In this document: positions 17,848 through 25,488 of the stretch, one piece after another
Layout: each line of letters starts with the position of its first letter
Numbering within the stretch: the stretch's first letter is position 1
Source of the DNA: Chitinophaga pinensis
GTDB lineage: Bacteria > Pseudomonadota > Gammaproteobacteria > Burkholderiales > Burkholderiaceae_C
Direction: 5' to 3'
Length of the DNA stretch: 64,000 bases
Assembly (NCBI GenBank): GCA_943326015.2
Contig: CALPRQ020000010.1
Span: 1-64,000, forward strand
Program-made: the position numbers and the translations under genes
Notes under the pieces: generated by a model
What the model saw: only the letters and a program-made list of their open reading frames with translations
Told to the model about the DNA's origin: nothing
Database searches by the model: none

Positions 17848-18999
17848 TTACATGAAGATCAGCTGCAGATCGTTGTCGCCGAAGTTGTCGGTATCGACAT
17901 CGTTCTTGTCCAGCGTCTGGAATCGCATGTCGTAGGATGCATATGCCACGCCGTTGACGTCTTCCGCCTTCGGATTCAGGAAGCGCATGGCGGGGGCGTA
18001 GATCAAGCAGGTTTCTCCAGCAACAACAGCGCCGTCCTTGATCCCGTGAAGGAATCCGAAGCTGCGCAGCTTGTTGGCCCGGACCTGGTTGAACATGTCC
18101 CTTTCGAGATCAGCACTCAGCTCCAACTTGACATTGCCGGACACCTCGCGGTCAGAGATCAGCACCCGGTCACCGCCAAGGCGGCCGTCAAAATTGACCG
18201 AATTGCCGAAGTTGATCGTGAAGCCCTTGGACGCGATGCGCCGGCCGCCGCCCGATACGAAGTCGAATCCCGTGCTCGCCATCGTCGGGGCATCGATGCC
18301 CAGCAATATGCCGCTGGTGTTTCGAGACTGCACGACATTGGGCAGCTTGTAGTCGGGGAACTCGGGCGCTACGAAATTCTGGGTAGTGATGTCGGCGTCG
18401 AACAGACAAGTGAACGTGAACTTGAAAGCCGGGATGCCGCTTTCGGTCATGTCCAAATCCCACGTGCCGCGCGCTCCTCTGGCTCGATACATCACGCCAT
18501 CAATGGAGTAAGCCATGTCGAGGCTGGTTTTGGACCCGACGGCATTGGAGTCGGGCGAGTATTTCACGTGCGCCAACTTTGCGGGCACTGCCGCCACGGC
18601 AGGTGTAGACCCCGACGCTGGCACCGCAGCCACCGCAGCTGCCGCCGCCACCGGGGTGCGCTTCATGCCGCAGGCCTGGAACAGGAATCCGAAGTGAGGG
18701 TCCCGGCTGGGTGCCGTCGATCCGCATTGCGCCACCTTGAAACTGATCGTCACGTAGTCGTTGCCGGCCACTTCGATCTTTGCGCCCATGTACGGCCGCA
18801 GCGCGTTGAAGCTTTGGTTGTTGGCGTTGTAGTCGAGCGACAGATCCTCGACTTGAATGGCATGAGTGCTCGGAACGAATGGCTCCTCGGTACCATCCGC
18901 TTTTTTCGGGGAGGCGCCATAGTCGCTCTCCAGTCGTGCCATCAACATGGTCTTGCGCTTGTAGCGCGGCAGGACGCCGGTGTTGTCGGTGATAGCCAT
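17848..18999 (-). CDS. Major tail tube protein
   Basis: 383 residues directly upstream of the tail chaperone genes. It has the features of a siphophage tail tube subunit: a beta-rich core (IQVEDLSLDYNANNQSFNAL, VAGNDYVTISFKVAQCG, GTWDLDMTESGIPAFKFTF, GFTINFGNSVNFDGRLGGDRVLI) with an Ala/Pro-rich insertion of low complexity at ~115-140 (AAAAAVAAVPASGSTPAVAAV). Such tube proteins polymerise around the tape measure. Confidence 0.86.
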   Translation of the reverse strand: MAITDNTGVLPRYKRKTMLMARLESDYGASPKKADGTEEPFVPSTHAIQVEDLSLDYNANNQSFNALRPYMGAKIEVAGNDYVTISFKVAQCGSTAPSRDPHFGFLFQACGMKRTPVAAAAAVAAVPASGSTPAVAAVPAKLAHVKYSPDSNAVGSKTSLDMAYSIDGVMYRARGARGTWDLDMTESGIPAFKFTFTCLFDADITTQNFVAPEFPDYKLPNVVQSRNTSGILLGIDAPTMASTGFDFVSGGGRRIASKGFTINFGNSVNFDGRLGGDRVLISDREVSGNVKLELSADLERDMFNQVRANKLRSFGFLHGIKDGAVVAGETCLIYAPAMRFLNPKAEDVNGVAYASYDMRFQTLDKNDVDTDNFGDNDLQLIFM

Positions 19000-19005
19000 G
19001 CCGGG

Positions 19006-19224
19006 TTACTCCTTCGTTGCGTTGGTTTTGACAGCGGGGGCCAGCACGGGAGCGGGTGTGGACATGAGTGCAGCCAGGGGTGCCAGGGGTGCCGGGGATA
19101 CCGGGGTTGCTGCGGGTGTCGGCGGCTGGTAGCGCGGCAGGCTTTCCAGGCGCTCGAAAGAGCCGTCCGGCATCCGCAGGCAAGTGCCGTCGCGCGACAG
19201 CATGGGGGCGTAGGGGGTGGTCAT
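19006..19224 (-). CDS. Small Ala/Pro-rich protein of unknown function
   Basis: 72 residues (MTTPYAPMLSRDGTCLRMPDG ...). The first half is compact and the second is low-complexity Pro/Ala. It fits snugly between capsid and tail tube genes (6- and 4-base gaps) with AAGGA just before the start, so it is probably expressed. Function unknown; it occupies the place where head-tail connector genes usually lie. Confidence 0.55.
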   Translation of the reverse strand: MTTPYAPMLSRDGTCLRMPDGSFERLESLPRYQPPTPAATPVSPAPLAPLAALMSTPAPVLAPAVKTNATKE

Positions 19225-19228
19225 GTCC

Positions 19229-20212
19229 TTACGCCTTGGTCAACTTGATGATGGCGCTGGGGCGCGTGCACAGGTTCAGCGGGTTGGTTTGGGCTTCGAT
19301 GTCGAAACCCTTGCCGAACTTGCGCGGATCGGCCTTGGCATACATGGGCAGGCCGAGCGTGTTGACCGTCTCCGTGTAGTTGGCCGGGGCGTAGCGGGTC
19401 AGGAACAGGCCTGGCACACCCATCGGGATCAGGTACGCATCGTCGGCACCAATGGTGCAGCCCGAGACGCCGCGATAGCGCTCCCAGGTCACGCCCGCGA
19501 ACTGAATGGCCTGCAGCGGGTCGCCCGTCAGGCCAATGGCCGCCGGGGTGTTGAGGTAGAACTTTTCGACGTTCTGGTGGGTGCTGAGCTCATCGAAGAA
19601 CGCGCTGCCGCACAGCACACGCAGGCCCATGTACGGGGTGTCGCCCAGCTGCGATTCCAGTGCGCGAATCGCCTCGGAGACCTTCTTTTTCACCACGGTG
19701 GATGCAGTGGTCAGACCGAAGCCGACGACTTCTTGCTGCACGCCGAAAGCGCTGAACAGGTCAAGCAGCACGCTACCGTCCTTGTCCAGCACCTGGCCCT
19801 TGAGCGCGCCAATGCGGTGCGCCTCGATGGTCATTTCCAGGCCTGCGCGCATCTTGGCCAGCAGGCGGTCGCGGGCGGCGGTCACGTTGTCGCTGGTGGC
19901 TTCGGCGCCGAACTGGCGCACGCCCTGCATCTCGTCAGCATCCAGACCGGCCACGGCCGGAATGTGCGGGACAGCGAAGGTCAGCTCGCGGCGCTTGTCA
20001 GCCAGCACCACCTCACCGGGGCCGCCGCGCGGGGCGGTCGATACCAGGTTCAGGCTGCCGTTGAGCTGCTCGATCTTGGCGGTATCCTGGGCAATGCCCT
20101 GCTCCTCGAAGATGCCCAGCTGACCCAGGCGGTAGGGGCGGAAGGGCGCGGCATTGATGGCTGCGGTCAGGCTGGTGAGATCGAACGGGCTGTCGAATGC
20201 GATGGTGGTCAT
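19229..20212 (-). CDS. Major capsid protein (lambda gpE-like)
   Basis: 327 residues of the Phage_cap_E family. It begins with the N-arm and proceeds through PFRPYRLGQLGIFEEQGI, PRGGPGEVVLADKRRELTF, VPHIPAVAGLDADEMQGVR, RVLCGSAFFDELSTHQNVEKF, DAYLIPMGVPGLFLTRYAP and ADPRKFGKGFDIEAQTNPL, all characteristic of gpE-type HK97-fold capsid proteins. It is downstream of decoration and scaffold genes in the same operon, the typical head order. Confidence 0.95.
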   Translation of the reverse strand: MTTIAFDSPFDLTSLTAAINAAPFRPYRLGQLGIFEEQGIAQDTAKIEQLNGSLNLVSTAPRGGPGEVVLADKRRELTFAVPHIPAVAGLDADEMQGVRQFGAEATSDNVTAARDRLLAKMRAGLEMTIEAHRIGALKGQVLDKDGSVLLDLFSAFGVQQEVVGFGLTTASTVVKKKVSEAIRALESQLGDTPYMGLRVLCGSAFFDELSTHQNVEKFYLNTPAAIGLTGDPLQAIQFAGVTWERYRGVSGCTIGADDAYLIPMGVPGLFLTRYAPANYTETVNTLGLPMYAKADPRKFGKGFDIEAQTNPLNLCTRPSAIIKLTKA

Positions 20213-20221
20213 GCTGCCTCC

Positions 20222-20599
20222 TTAGCGGGCGATGATGTTTTTGCCGGCCAGGTCGGCCAGGGCGGTGGCTTTCTGCGGCGCGGTGATGCTGCTCTTGAAC
20301 GTCAGCAGCGCGCCCTTGACCTCGGCCAGGCGGGCCAGGATCAGCGCGTTCGAGTCGGCGCCGCTGGTGTTGCAGCCGACCAGCAGCACGGCTGCGGCGG
20401 TCTGACTGCCGTCGGTAGCAGCGGGGTCGTGCAGCACGTACTTGCCGCTGTCGGCGATGCAACCCAGCACGGTGCCGGCGATCAGGATCTGGTCTGCTGC
20501 CAGCACAACCTTGTCGCGGGAGATGGAGCCGAAGTCGCTCAGCACGACTTCAAACGAGCGGATGCCTTCGGTGGCGGTATGTTTCAGCAATGAGGTCAC
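20222..20599 (-). CDS. Head decoration protein (lambda gpD-like)
   Basis: 125 residues with the gpD-family arrangement: SRDKVVLAADQILIAGTVLG, GKYVLHDPAATDGSQTA, AAVLLVGCNTSGADSNAL, LARLAEVKGALLTF. Trimers of this protein stabilise the expanded capsid after DNA packaging. It lies 9 bases upstream of the capsid gene, the usual pairing with gpE-like capsids. Confidence 0.92.
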   Translation of the reverse strand: MTSLLKHTATEGIRSFEVVLSDFGSISRDKVVLAADQILIAGTVLGCIADSGKYVLHDPAATDGSQTAAAVLLVGCNTSGADSNALILARLAEVKGALLTFKSSITAPQKATALADLAGKNIIAR

Positions 20600-20640
20600 A
20601 GGTCTGCCTTGTCAGAAAAGATGGATGGGAGAAGGCTGGT

Positions 20641-21321
20641 TCAGACCGTCGCGGCCTGTGGTGCCTGGGGCTGGCGAGCGGCATAGATGGCCGCCGCATC
20701 CAGCGTGGGACCGCTGGGCGTGGTGCCCGGCTGGCCCGTGGTCGCGCCCGGCTTGAACCCGCTTCCGGTCTTGCCTGCAGCAGGGGCTTTGACCAGGTGC
20801 GTCTTGGTCTTGGCAATGAAGGCGGCGCCGTCGGTCAGGGGTACGAGCTTTCCGTCGTTCGTCTCGAACAGGAAGTCGTCGCCTTCGGTCTTGATGCGGC
20901 GCTCCAGCAGTGCGCGGGCGTCTTCGGCATCAATGAACGGCTGTGAGGAAATCGCCTTCTCAACCGCCAGATCACGCCGATCCTTGCTGTACTTGCCTTG
21001 CACATCCTGCAGCGCGGCCAGGGCCTCGGCTTTTTCGCGCTCGGCCTTCTTCAGCTTGGCCTCCAGCTGCCGAGCGGAATCGGTGGCGGCCTTGCCGTCT
21101 GGGATCGCATCCAGCTCTTCCAGGGTGCCGACGCCCAGCTTCTCGAAGGCGGCATCGCGCTCGGCCTTCAACTGCTTGCGCCCGTCAATGCTTTCCTTCT
21201 GCGCGGTGCGGGCCTTGCCTTCTGCCGTCTCGGCTCGGGCGGTCAACGCGGCGACGTGATCGGTCAACTGAGCAATCAGCTCAGCGTCCACGGTTTTGCC
21301 CTTCAGCAATTCAAGATTCAT
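20641..21321 (-). CDS. Head scaffold protein
   Basis: 226 residues from the ATG at 21321 (MNLELLKGKTVDAELIAQLT); a longer frame begins at 21357. A long central coiled coil (ARAETAEGKARTAQKESIDG ... LEAKLKKAEREKAEALAALQ) is followed by SKDRRDLAVEKAISSQPFID and a Gly/Pro-rich tail. This composition and the place just upstream of decoration and capsid genes identify an internal scaffold that is lost on maturation. It is the first minus-strand gene beyond the plus-strand portal block. Confidence 0.8.
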   Translation of the reverse strand: MNLELLKGKTVDAELIAQLTDHVAALTARAETAEGKARTAQKESIDGRKQLKAERDAAFEKLGVGTLEELDAIPDGKAATDSARQLEAKLKKAEREKAEALAALQDVQGKYSKDRRDLAVEKAISSQPFIDAEDARALLERRIKTEGDDFLFETNDGKLVPLTDGAAFIAKTKTHLVKAPAAGKTGSGFKPGATTGQPGTTPSGPTLDAAAIYAARQPQAPQAATV

Positions 21322-21421
21322 GGTCGGTGCAAACAAACTGGGTTGGTATGCACCCATGTTTGCGCGCGCTCGCGCATGAACTGCACCGGAATTTGCGCAG
21401 CTTCAACCCAGATTCACGGGC

Positions 21422-22792
21422 ATGAATGACCATGCCATCGAACGCTTCAACTTCCTCGGGCAGGCACTGGAAGGACGCGGAGGATTCGCGCCAAAAGTGC
21501 GCTTTGACCCCGCCAGCGGCAAACCCAGCGCGGTCGTGGGCCGGTGCGAGATCGTCAAGCACCCGCGCGAATCCGACGACAAGTACGCCGCCCGCGTGGC
21601 CTGCGCCGTGTACGAGAACCACCTCGCCCAGGCCTGCGAACGCTTTGCCGCCTACCTGGGGCGCAAGTCCCCCAGTCGGCAAGGTGCAGACAGCGACCTG
21701 GTGCAGCAGTTCTTGCGTGATGCCGACGACTGCGGCAACCCGCTCGACGTGGTGCTGCACCAGTTGGTGATCGAGACCAAGGCGCGCGGCTCCATGCTGG
21801 TTCTCGTCGACCTGCCCGCCGAGCGCCAAGACGCCACACTGGCCGATGCGCTGGCTGCGCGCGCCGTGCCTTACCTCACACCCCTGGCGCCTGAGCTGCT
21901 GGCTGACTACGTGCAGGGCGACCGAGGGCGGTTTGTGAGCGTGGGCATCCACAGCAGCATGCTGATCAACGGCAAGCCCGAGGCGGTGATCCGGCGCTGG
22001 ACGACCACACATTGGGAGATCTGGCGCGGCACTCAGCTGGTCGACAGCGGCGAGCACCCGTTCGGTGAATGCCCGGTGCTGGCCTTGACCGAAAACGGCG
22101 GCATCTTTCCGACGATCGGCAAGTTCAGTCAGATTGCCGATCTGAGCAAGCGGCTCTACAACGCCAACAGCGAGCTTGACGAGATCTTGCGCAGCCAGAC
22201 CTTCAGCGTGCTGACGCTGCACATCCCGCCCGAAGTTCATGACCCCAGCCAGTCCGCTGTGGACGCGGTGGCCACCATCGGCACCCACAGCATGCTGATC
22301 CACCAGGGCAACACCCCCGCCTTCATCGCTCCCGACAGCGGCCCGGCTCAGGTGTACATGGCGCGCATTGCAGCGCTACAGGATGCCATCGACCGCATCG
22401 GCATGGAAACCGCCAACCAGCCCGGGCAGCAACAGGAAAGCGGTGTGGCGCGCAAGATGCGCTTCGAAGCCTTGAATGCCGACCTGGCCGGGTTTGCCCG
22501 CCTGCTGCAGGGGCTTGAAGCGCGCATCTGGCACCTGTTCCACTACGGCCTGGGGCTGCAAAACCGCGTCGAGGTGGAGTACCCCACCGACTACAACCTG
22601 ACCGACACGGCCGCCGAGCTCGACATCCTGTCCTTGATGCAGGCCACCGGCTTCGAGCCTGACATCCAGCGCGAAAAGCGCCGTGCCGTGGTGTTGTCCG
22701 AATTCGACCGCGCCGACCCCGACGTGCTGGTGCGCCTGCTGTCCGCGATCGACGAAAGCGCACAGGCTCAAGCCACGGGGGGCCCGGCATGA
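21422..22792 (+). CDS. Portal protein
   Basis: 456 residues. It matches the DUF4055-type portal family: DDKYAARVACAVYENHLAQ, VVLHQLVIETKARGSMLVLVD, LTPLAPELLADYVQGDRGRF, IADLSKRLYNANSELDEILR, and a C-terminal crown-like helix with AALQDAIDRIGMETANQPGQ. The portal dodecamer is the packaging vertex and docks the terminase. The gene is transcribed opposite to all other head genes and starts the four-gene plus-strand block. The neighbouring overlaps (ATGA with the next gene) show a tight operon. Confidence 0.82.
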   Translation: MNDHAIERFNFLGQALEGRGGFAPKVRFDPASGKPSAVVGRCEIVKHPRESDDKYAARVACAVYENHLAQACERFAAYLGRKSPSRQGADSDLVQQFLRDADDCGNPLDVVLHQLVIETKARGSMLVLVDLPAERQDATLADALAARAVPYLTPLAPELLADYVQGDRGRFVSVGIHSSMLINGKPEAVIRRWTTTHWEIWRGTQLVDSGEHPFGECPVLALTENGGIFPTIGKFSQIADLSKRLYNANSELDEILRSQTFSVLTLHIPPEVHDPSQSAVDAVATIGTHSMLIHQGNTPAFIAPDSGPAQVYMARIAALQDAIDRIGMETANQPGQQQESGVARKMRFEALNADLAGFARLLQGLEARIWHLFHYGLGLQNRVEVEYPTDYNLTDTAAELDILSLMQATGFEPDIQREKRRAVVLSEFDRADPDVLVRLLSAIDESAQAQATGGPA

Positions 22793-23226
22793 TCGAGGTC
22801 AATGTCACCGGCACCGAAGCCCTGCGCGCCAAGCTGCAGCGCATCGGCGCAGTGCTGACCCAGCAGGCACTGGAAAGCACCGCGCTGGAGCTGGAGCAGT
22901 TCATTGGCAATGAGGCTGCGAAGCACCATAAGACCGGCGCGCTGGTGCGCAGCGTGTACAAGGCGCGCACCCCGGACGGCTGGTTCATCGGCCACGACTT
23001 GCAGCACGCGCCGCACGCACGCTTTGTGATTGAGGGCACGCGGCCACACCTCATCACACCCAAGAACAAGAAGACCCTGCGCTGGCCGGTCGGAGGCAAG
23101 TTCGCCTTTGCCAAAGAGGTCGAGCACCCCGGCTACAAGGGCGACAACTACCTGCGGCGCGCCGCCGCACTGGCGCCAGCAGTGTTCGAGCGCCACGTCA
23201 ACCAGAAACTGAAAGCACTGCAATGA
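22789..23226 (+). CDS. HK97 gp10-like head-tail joining protein
   Basis: 145 residues: MIEVNVTGTEALRAKLQRIG at the start and KTGALVRSVYKARTPDGWFIG, PHARFVIEGTRPHLITPKNK, HPGYKGDNYLRRAAALAPAV later. This is the typical layout of the HK97 gp10 family of neck/tail-completion proteins. Overlaps portal by 4 bp and the next gene by 4 bp. Confidence 0.82.
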   Translation: MIEVNVTGTEALRAKLQRIGAVLTQQALESTALELEQFIGNEAAKHHKTGALVRSVYKARTPDGWFIGHDLQHAPHARFVIEGTRPHLITPKNKKTLRWPVGGKFAFAKEVEHPGYKGDNYLRRAAALAPAVFERHVNQKLKALQ

Positions 23227-23534
23227 CCACCCACACCTACTTCGACGCCTACCTCAAGACCCACGTCACCGACGAACGCGAGGCCCGCGCCACCGCCGAG
23301 GTCGCCACCTTCGGCGGCTTTGCCAGCGACTGGACGGCCCGCCTGGTGGTGCTGCGCGCCTACGTCATCACCTGTCTGGAATGCCAGGCCACGCCCGACG
23401 ACCTGTTCGCGCAGAAGCTCAAGCACTACCGCCAGGAGTTCGATGCGCTGCTGGTGCAGGCCCGCAATGCCACCCCGGCAGCCGACGGCAAACCCGCGCG
23501 CGCGCTGTTCAGCATCAACCTGGAGCGCTCGTAA
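23223..23534 (+). CDS. Probable head-tail connector protein
   Basis: 103 residues, mostly helical (SDWTARLVVLRAYVITCLEC, AQKLKHYRQEFDALLVQARN). Its length, helical content and position between gp10-like and tail terminator-like genes fit a gp6-like adaptor. The family is not recognised with certainty. Confidence 0.6.
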   Translation: MTTHTYFDAYLKTHVTDEREARATAEVATFGGFASDWTARLVVLRAYVITCLECQATPDDLFAQKLKHYRQEFDALLVQARNATPAADGKPARALFSINLERS

Positions 23535-23942
23535 ATGGCCAGCCACAACGTCATGGGCCAGCTGGAGAACCTGCGCCGCCAGCTGGGCGCCCTGCCTGGC
23601 GTCAAGACCTGCAAGATCGGCATGGAGGCCAACATCAGCCCGGACGACTACCCGATCGTGCGGCTGGTGCCCAGCGATTTGAAGCCCCACGGCACCATCG
23701 GCTACCGGCTCGACTGCGAGGCGCTGATCTATTTCGGCCAGCCCATCCAGCCGTTTGACGACACCCCTGACGACGGCGGCCGCGTGCGGCTGGAAAAGCT
23801 CTACGCAGCCCTGTTCGACATGGATGACGCGATCCGGGGGGTGGTGTACGACCATGGCGGCCAGTGCTTCGAGACCGTGCTCGACGAGGACCGGCTCGAC
23901 ACCTACAAGCTCATGGCGCTGCGGGTGCGGTTGGTGGGGTGA
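23535..23942 (+). CDS. Probable tail terminator protein
   Basis: 135 residues with an alpha/beta pattern (NLRRQLGALPGVKTCKIGM, DYPIVRLVPSDLKPHGTIG, DCEALIYFGQPIQPFDDTP, TYKLMALRVRLVG). Proteins of this kind close the tail tube and join it to the head (lambda gpU-like fold). It starts one base after the upstream stop and is the last gene of the plus-strand block. Confidence 0.6.
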   Translation: MASHNVMGQLENLRRQLGALPGVKTCKIGMEANISPDDYPIVRLVPSDLKPHGTIGYRLDCEALIYFGQPIQPFDDTPDDGGRVRLEKLYAALFDMDDAIRGVVYDHGGQCFETVLDEDRLDTYKLMALRVRLVG

Positions 23943-24012
23943 GTCACCGCAGAAACCGTCGCTTGATGAGTCCTATCCGGGGCGGCTACCCGGTGGCGGG
24001 CGGGCATGAAAA

Positions 24013-24071
24013 ACCCGGCGCGGGGCCGGGTCGGTTGGATCGGTGAAAGCTCCTGTTTGAAACAGGAGCTT
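24013..24071. terminator. Two hairpins between convergent operons
   Basis: ACCCGGC/GCCGGGT (24013-24031) and AAGCTCCTGTTT/AAACAGGAGCTT (24047-24071, 12-bp arms around a single base). They lie between the portal block (plus) and the antirepressor gene (minus). Neither has a long U tract, but both are well placed to end transcription. Confidence 0.55.
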
Positions 24072-24078
24072 CGGGGCA

Positions 24079-24930
24079 TCAGGCGGCGCTCAGGAAGAAG
24101 TCCGGCTGCTCGGGCGTGTAGGCTGTGTCGTGGCCGTAGGCCGCCCGGCGCTCGGTGAAGCTGATCAGCTCGCCCTCCATCCAGGTCGGGAACTCGGCCA
24201 CCTGGTCATTCAACTGCTTCATGCTGCGTGCGGCTTCGACGGCCATCTGTGCGAGCACCTTCTCGGTAGTTTCTCCATCGCGGAAGATGCGCTTGACGGC
24301 CTGCGCCTCAATGCTTCGGGTGATCTGGCCGACCTGATCGCACAAGGCCAGCACGCGACGCAGTTCGGCAGCCAGCACGGGGATGTGCTCGACGCCGTAG
24401 GCGTTGGGTGCCGGGTTGCCGGTGATCTGACGAAGGTAGTGCCAGATACCCTGGGTAGCCGATTCCTGGCTGTGGAAGTTGCGTCCCGCGAACCAGACGA
24501 TGCGCTTCATGTGCCGCATGTCCGTGGTGTTGAGCTTCTCGCGGGCAGCGGCCGGGGCCGGCTGGGGTTCGGGGCGGGTGGCCGGAATCTCGTAGCGGCC
24601 AGTTTTGCGGATCGCGGGCAGGACTTCCGACGTAACCCACTTCTTGAACTTCTTGGCCTCGGGCTTGCGACTCTTGAGGATGCAGGCGTAGAGGCCGGAC
24701 TCGTTGATGACCGTCATTTCTTGCTCGCCGCCAGGGGTACGCACAATCTGCGTACCCTTTTCGTCGTCGTCAAGGTTGCGCGTCATGTCGGGCGCATTGC
24801 GGTACGCCAGCGCATCGGCAACGTCAGCAGCAACGAACCATGGTTCGCTGTCGATCATCACGACGCGCAGGGCTTGAGTGGAGAAGGAGAAGGTGAGCGC
24901 GCTCGCGCTCGAAGTGCGGATGTCAGCCAT
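24079..24930 (-). CDS. Bro-N antirepressor
   Basis: 283 residues from the ATG at 24930, preceded by AAGGAGCC. The N-terminal Bro-N domain (ALRVVMIDSEPWFVAADVAD, ALAYRNAPDMTRNLDDDEKG, VINESGLYACILKSRKPEAK, FKKWVTSEVLPAIRKTGRYE) is the DNA- or repressor-binding module of phage antirepressors such as P1/P22 Ant. The C-terminal half is a distinct helical domain (TDMRHMKRIVWFAGRNFHSQ). It would relieve CI repression and trigger induction. A c4-like antisense RNA lies just upstream and can mask its ribosome binding site. Confidence 0.88.
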   Translation of the reverse strand: MADIRTSSASALTFSFSTQALRVVMIDSEPWFVAADVADALAYRNAPDMTRNLDDDEKGTQIVRTPGGEQEMTVINESGLYACILKSRKPEAKKFKKWVTSEVLPAIRKTGRYEIPATRPEPQPAPAAAREKLNTTDMRHMKRIVWFAGRNFHSQESATQGIWHYLRQITGNPAPNAYGVEHIPVLAAELRRVLALCDQVGQITRSIEAQAVKRIFRDGETTEKVLAQMAVEAARSMKQLNDQVAEFPTWMEGELISFTERRAAYGHDTAYTPEQPDFFLSAA

Positions 24931-24984
24931 GATGGCTCCTTGGGGACGAGTTGTGAACCTGTCACCCCCATCGCCAAACGAGGG

Positions 24985-25060
24985 TGGCAGACCGTGCGGG
25001 GTTGGCGAACCGGCCCAAGGTGCCGGCACACGCTTGCGCGTGTCCCCACACGGCCCGCCA
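24985..25060 (-). ncRNA. c4-like antisense RNA controlling the antirepressor
   Basis: On the minus strand the leader can fold as a cloverleaf. The closing stem is CCGTGTGGGG (25044-25053) with CCCCGCACGG (24992-25001), flanked by GGC/GCC. Inside it are a perfect ACACGC-GCAA-GCGTGT hairpin and a CCGG..CCGG hairpin. The second loop carries GGCACCTTGGG (25014-25024), complementary, with one mismatch, to CCCAAGGAGCC (24934-24944), the antirepressor ribosome binding site. This is the layout of P1/P7 c4 RNA. The ends are approximate; the fold was found by eye only. Confidence 0.7.
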
Positions 25061-25100
25061 AAAGGGAATCCGTGCGTGCCTCACGCAGCATGAGGACATG

Positions 25101-25135
25101 AAAAAACCGCTGTCACGCGAAAGTGGCGAGCGGTT
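25101..25135 (-). terminator. Intrinsic terminator after the toxin-immunity genes
   Basis: Minus-strand stem AACCGCT/AGCGGTT with extra inner pairing (GTCAC region), followed by TTTTTT. It would end transcription coming from the MuF and immunity genes before the c4/antirepressor cassette. Confidence 0.75.
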
Positions 25136-25225
25136 GCTGCGCCTTGGATTGTCCGGGTCGCCAAACCCGTGTGCCGAAGCACGGGTGCAAGTGTAGCGCA
25201 GATTTTCAGCCCAGGGGTAAGGTCG

Positions 25226-25270
25226 AGCTACGCGCGGGAGCTCAAGCAAGAGGCGATGCGGCTGGTGGGG
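25226..25270 (+). pseudogene. Possible IS3-type transposase orfA fragment
   Basis: Fifteen codons read SYARELKQEAMRLVG, which resembles the N-terminus of IS3-family OrfA proteins (ry.rEfK.eAvrLv). No start, rest of gene or inverted repeat is visible. Chance similarity is possible. Confidence 0.3.
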
Positions 25271-25293
25271 TGATTGCCGGCAAGCGCTGCTTC

Positions 25294-25488
25294 TCAGACG
25301 ACAGGTCTCATGTCTTCCTCGTGGAGCGTGACCATGGCAATGGTCTCTCCGTTGGGATTGCAGAACTCGACCTCGTAAGCGGTATCCGGCCTGGAGAAAA
25401 CATGAACAACCACGCCGATCTGCCCACTGGACAGGCCATGCTCCGGCAAGTCTTTGTTCAGCACAACGGTTTGCAATTCTGAAATCAT
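25294..25488 (-). CDS. DUF4926 protein, probable immunity partner of the MuF toxin
   Basis: 64 residues from the ATG at 25488, with GAAGGA upstream: MISELQTVVLNKDLPEHGLS then GQIGVVVHVFSRPDTAYEVE and ending TIAMVTLHEEDMRPVV. This is a complete DUF4926 domain, a small SH3-like beta protein found repeatedly next to DUF6883 toxin-like domains. It overlaps the MuF gene end by 4 bp, as expected for a toxin-immunity pair. Direct proof of immunity is lacking. Confidence 0.8.
   Translation of the reverse strand: MISELQTVVLNKDLPEHGLSSGQIGVVVHVFSRPDTAYEVEFCNPNGETIAMVTLHEEDMRPVV

Noticed and set aside
17842-17848. Extended start of the tail chaperone G at 17842
   Set aside because: The first 35 residues are Arg/Cys-rich and unlike the family; the ATG at 17737 gives a normal length.
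19217-20593. 458-codon plus-strand frame opposite the capsid and decoration genes
   Set aside because: Spans two clear structural genes on the other strand and reads as Gln/His/Ala-rich noise. Unlike the intein antisense gene it has no motif, promoter or matching boundaries.
25101-25290. Complete insertion sequence near the antirepressor
   Set aside because: Only about 15 codons resemble IS3 OrfA; no terminal repeats, target duplication or OrfB.
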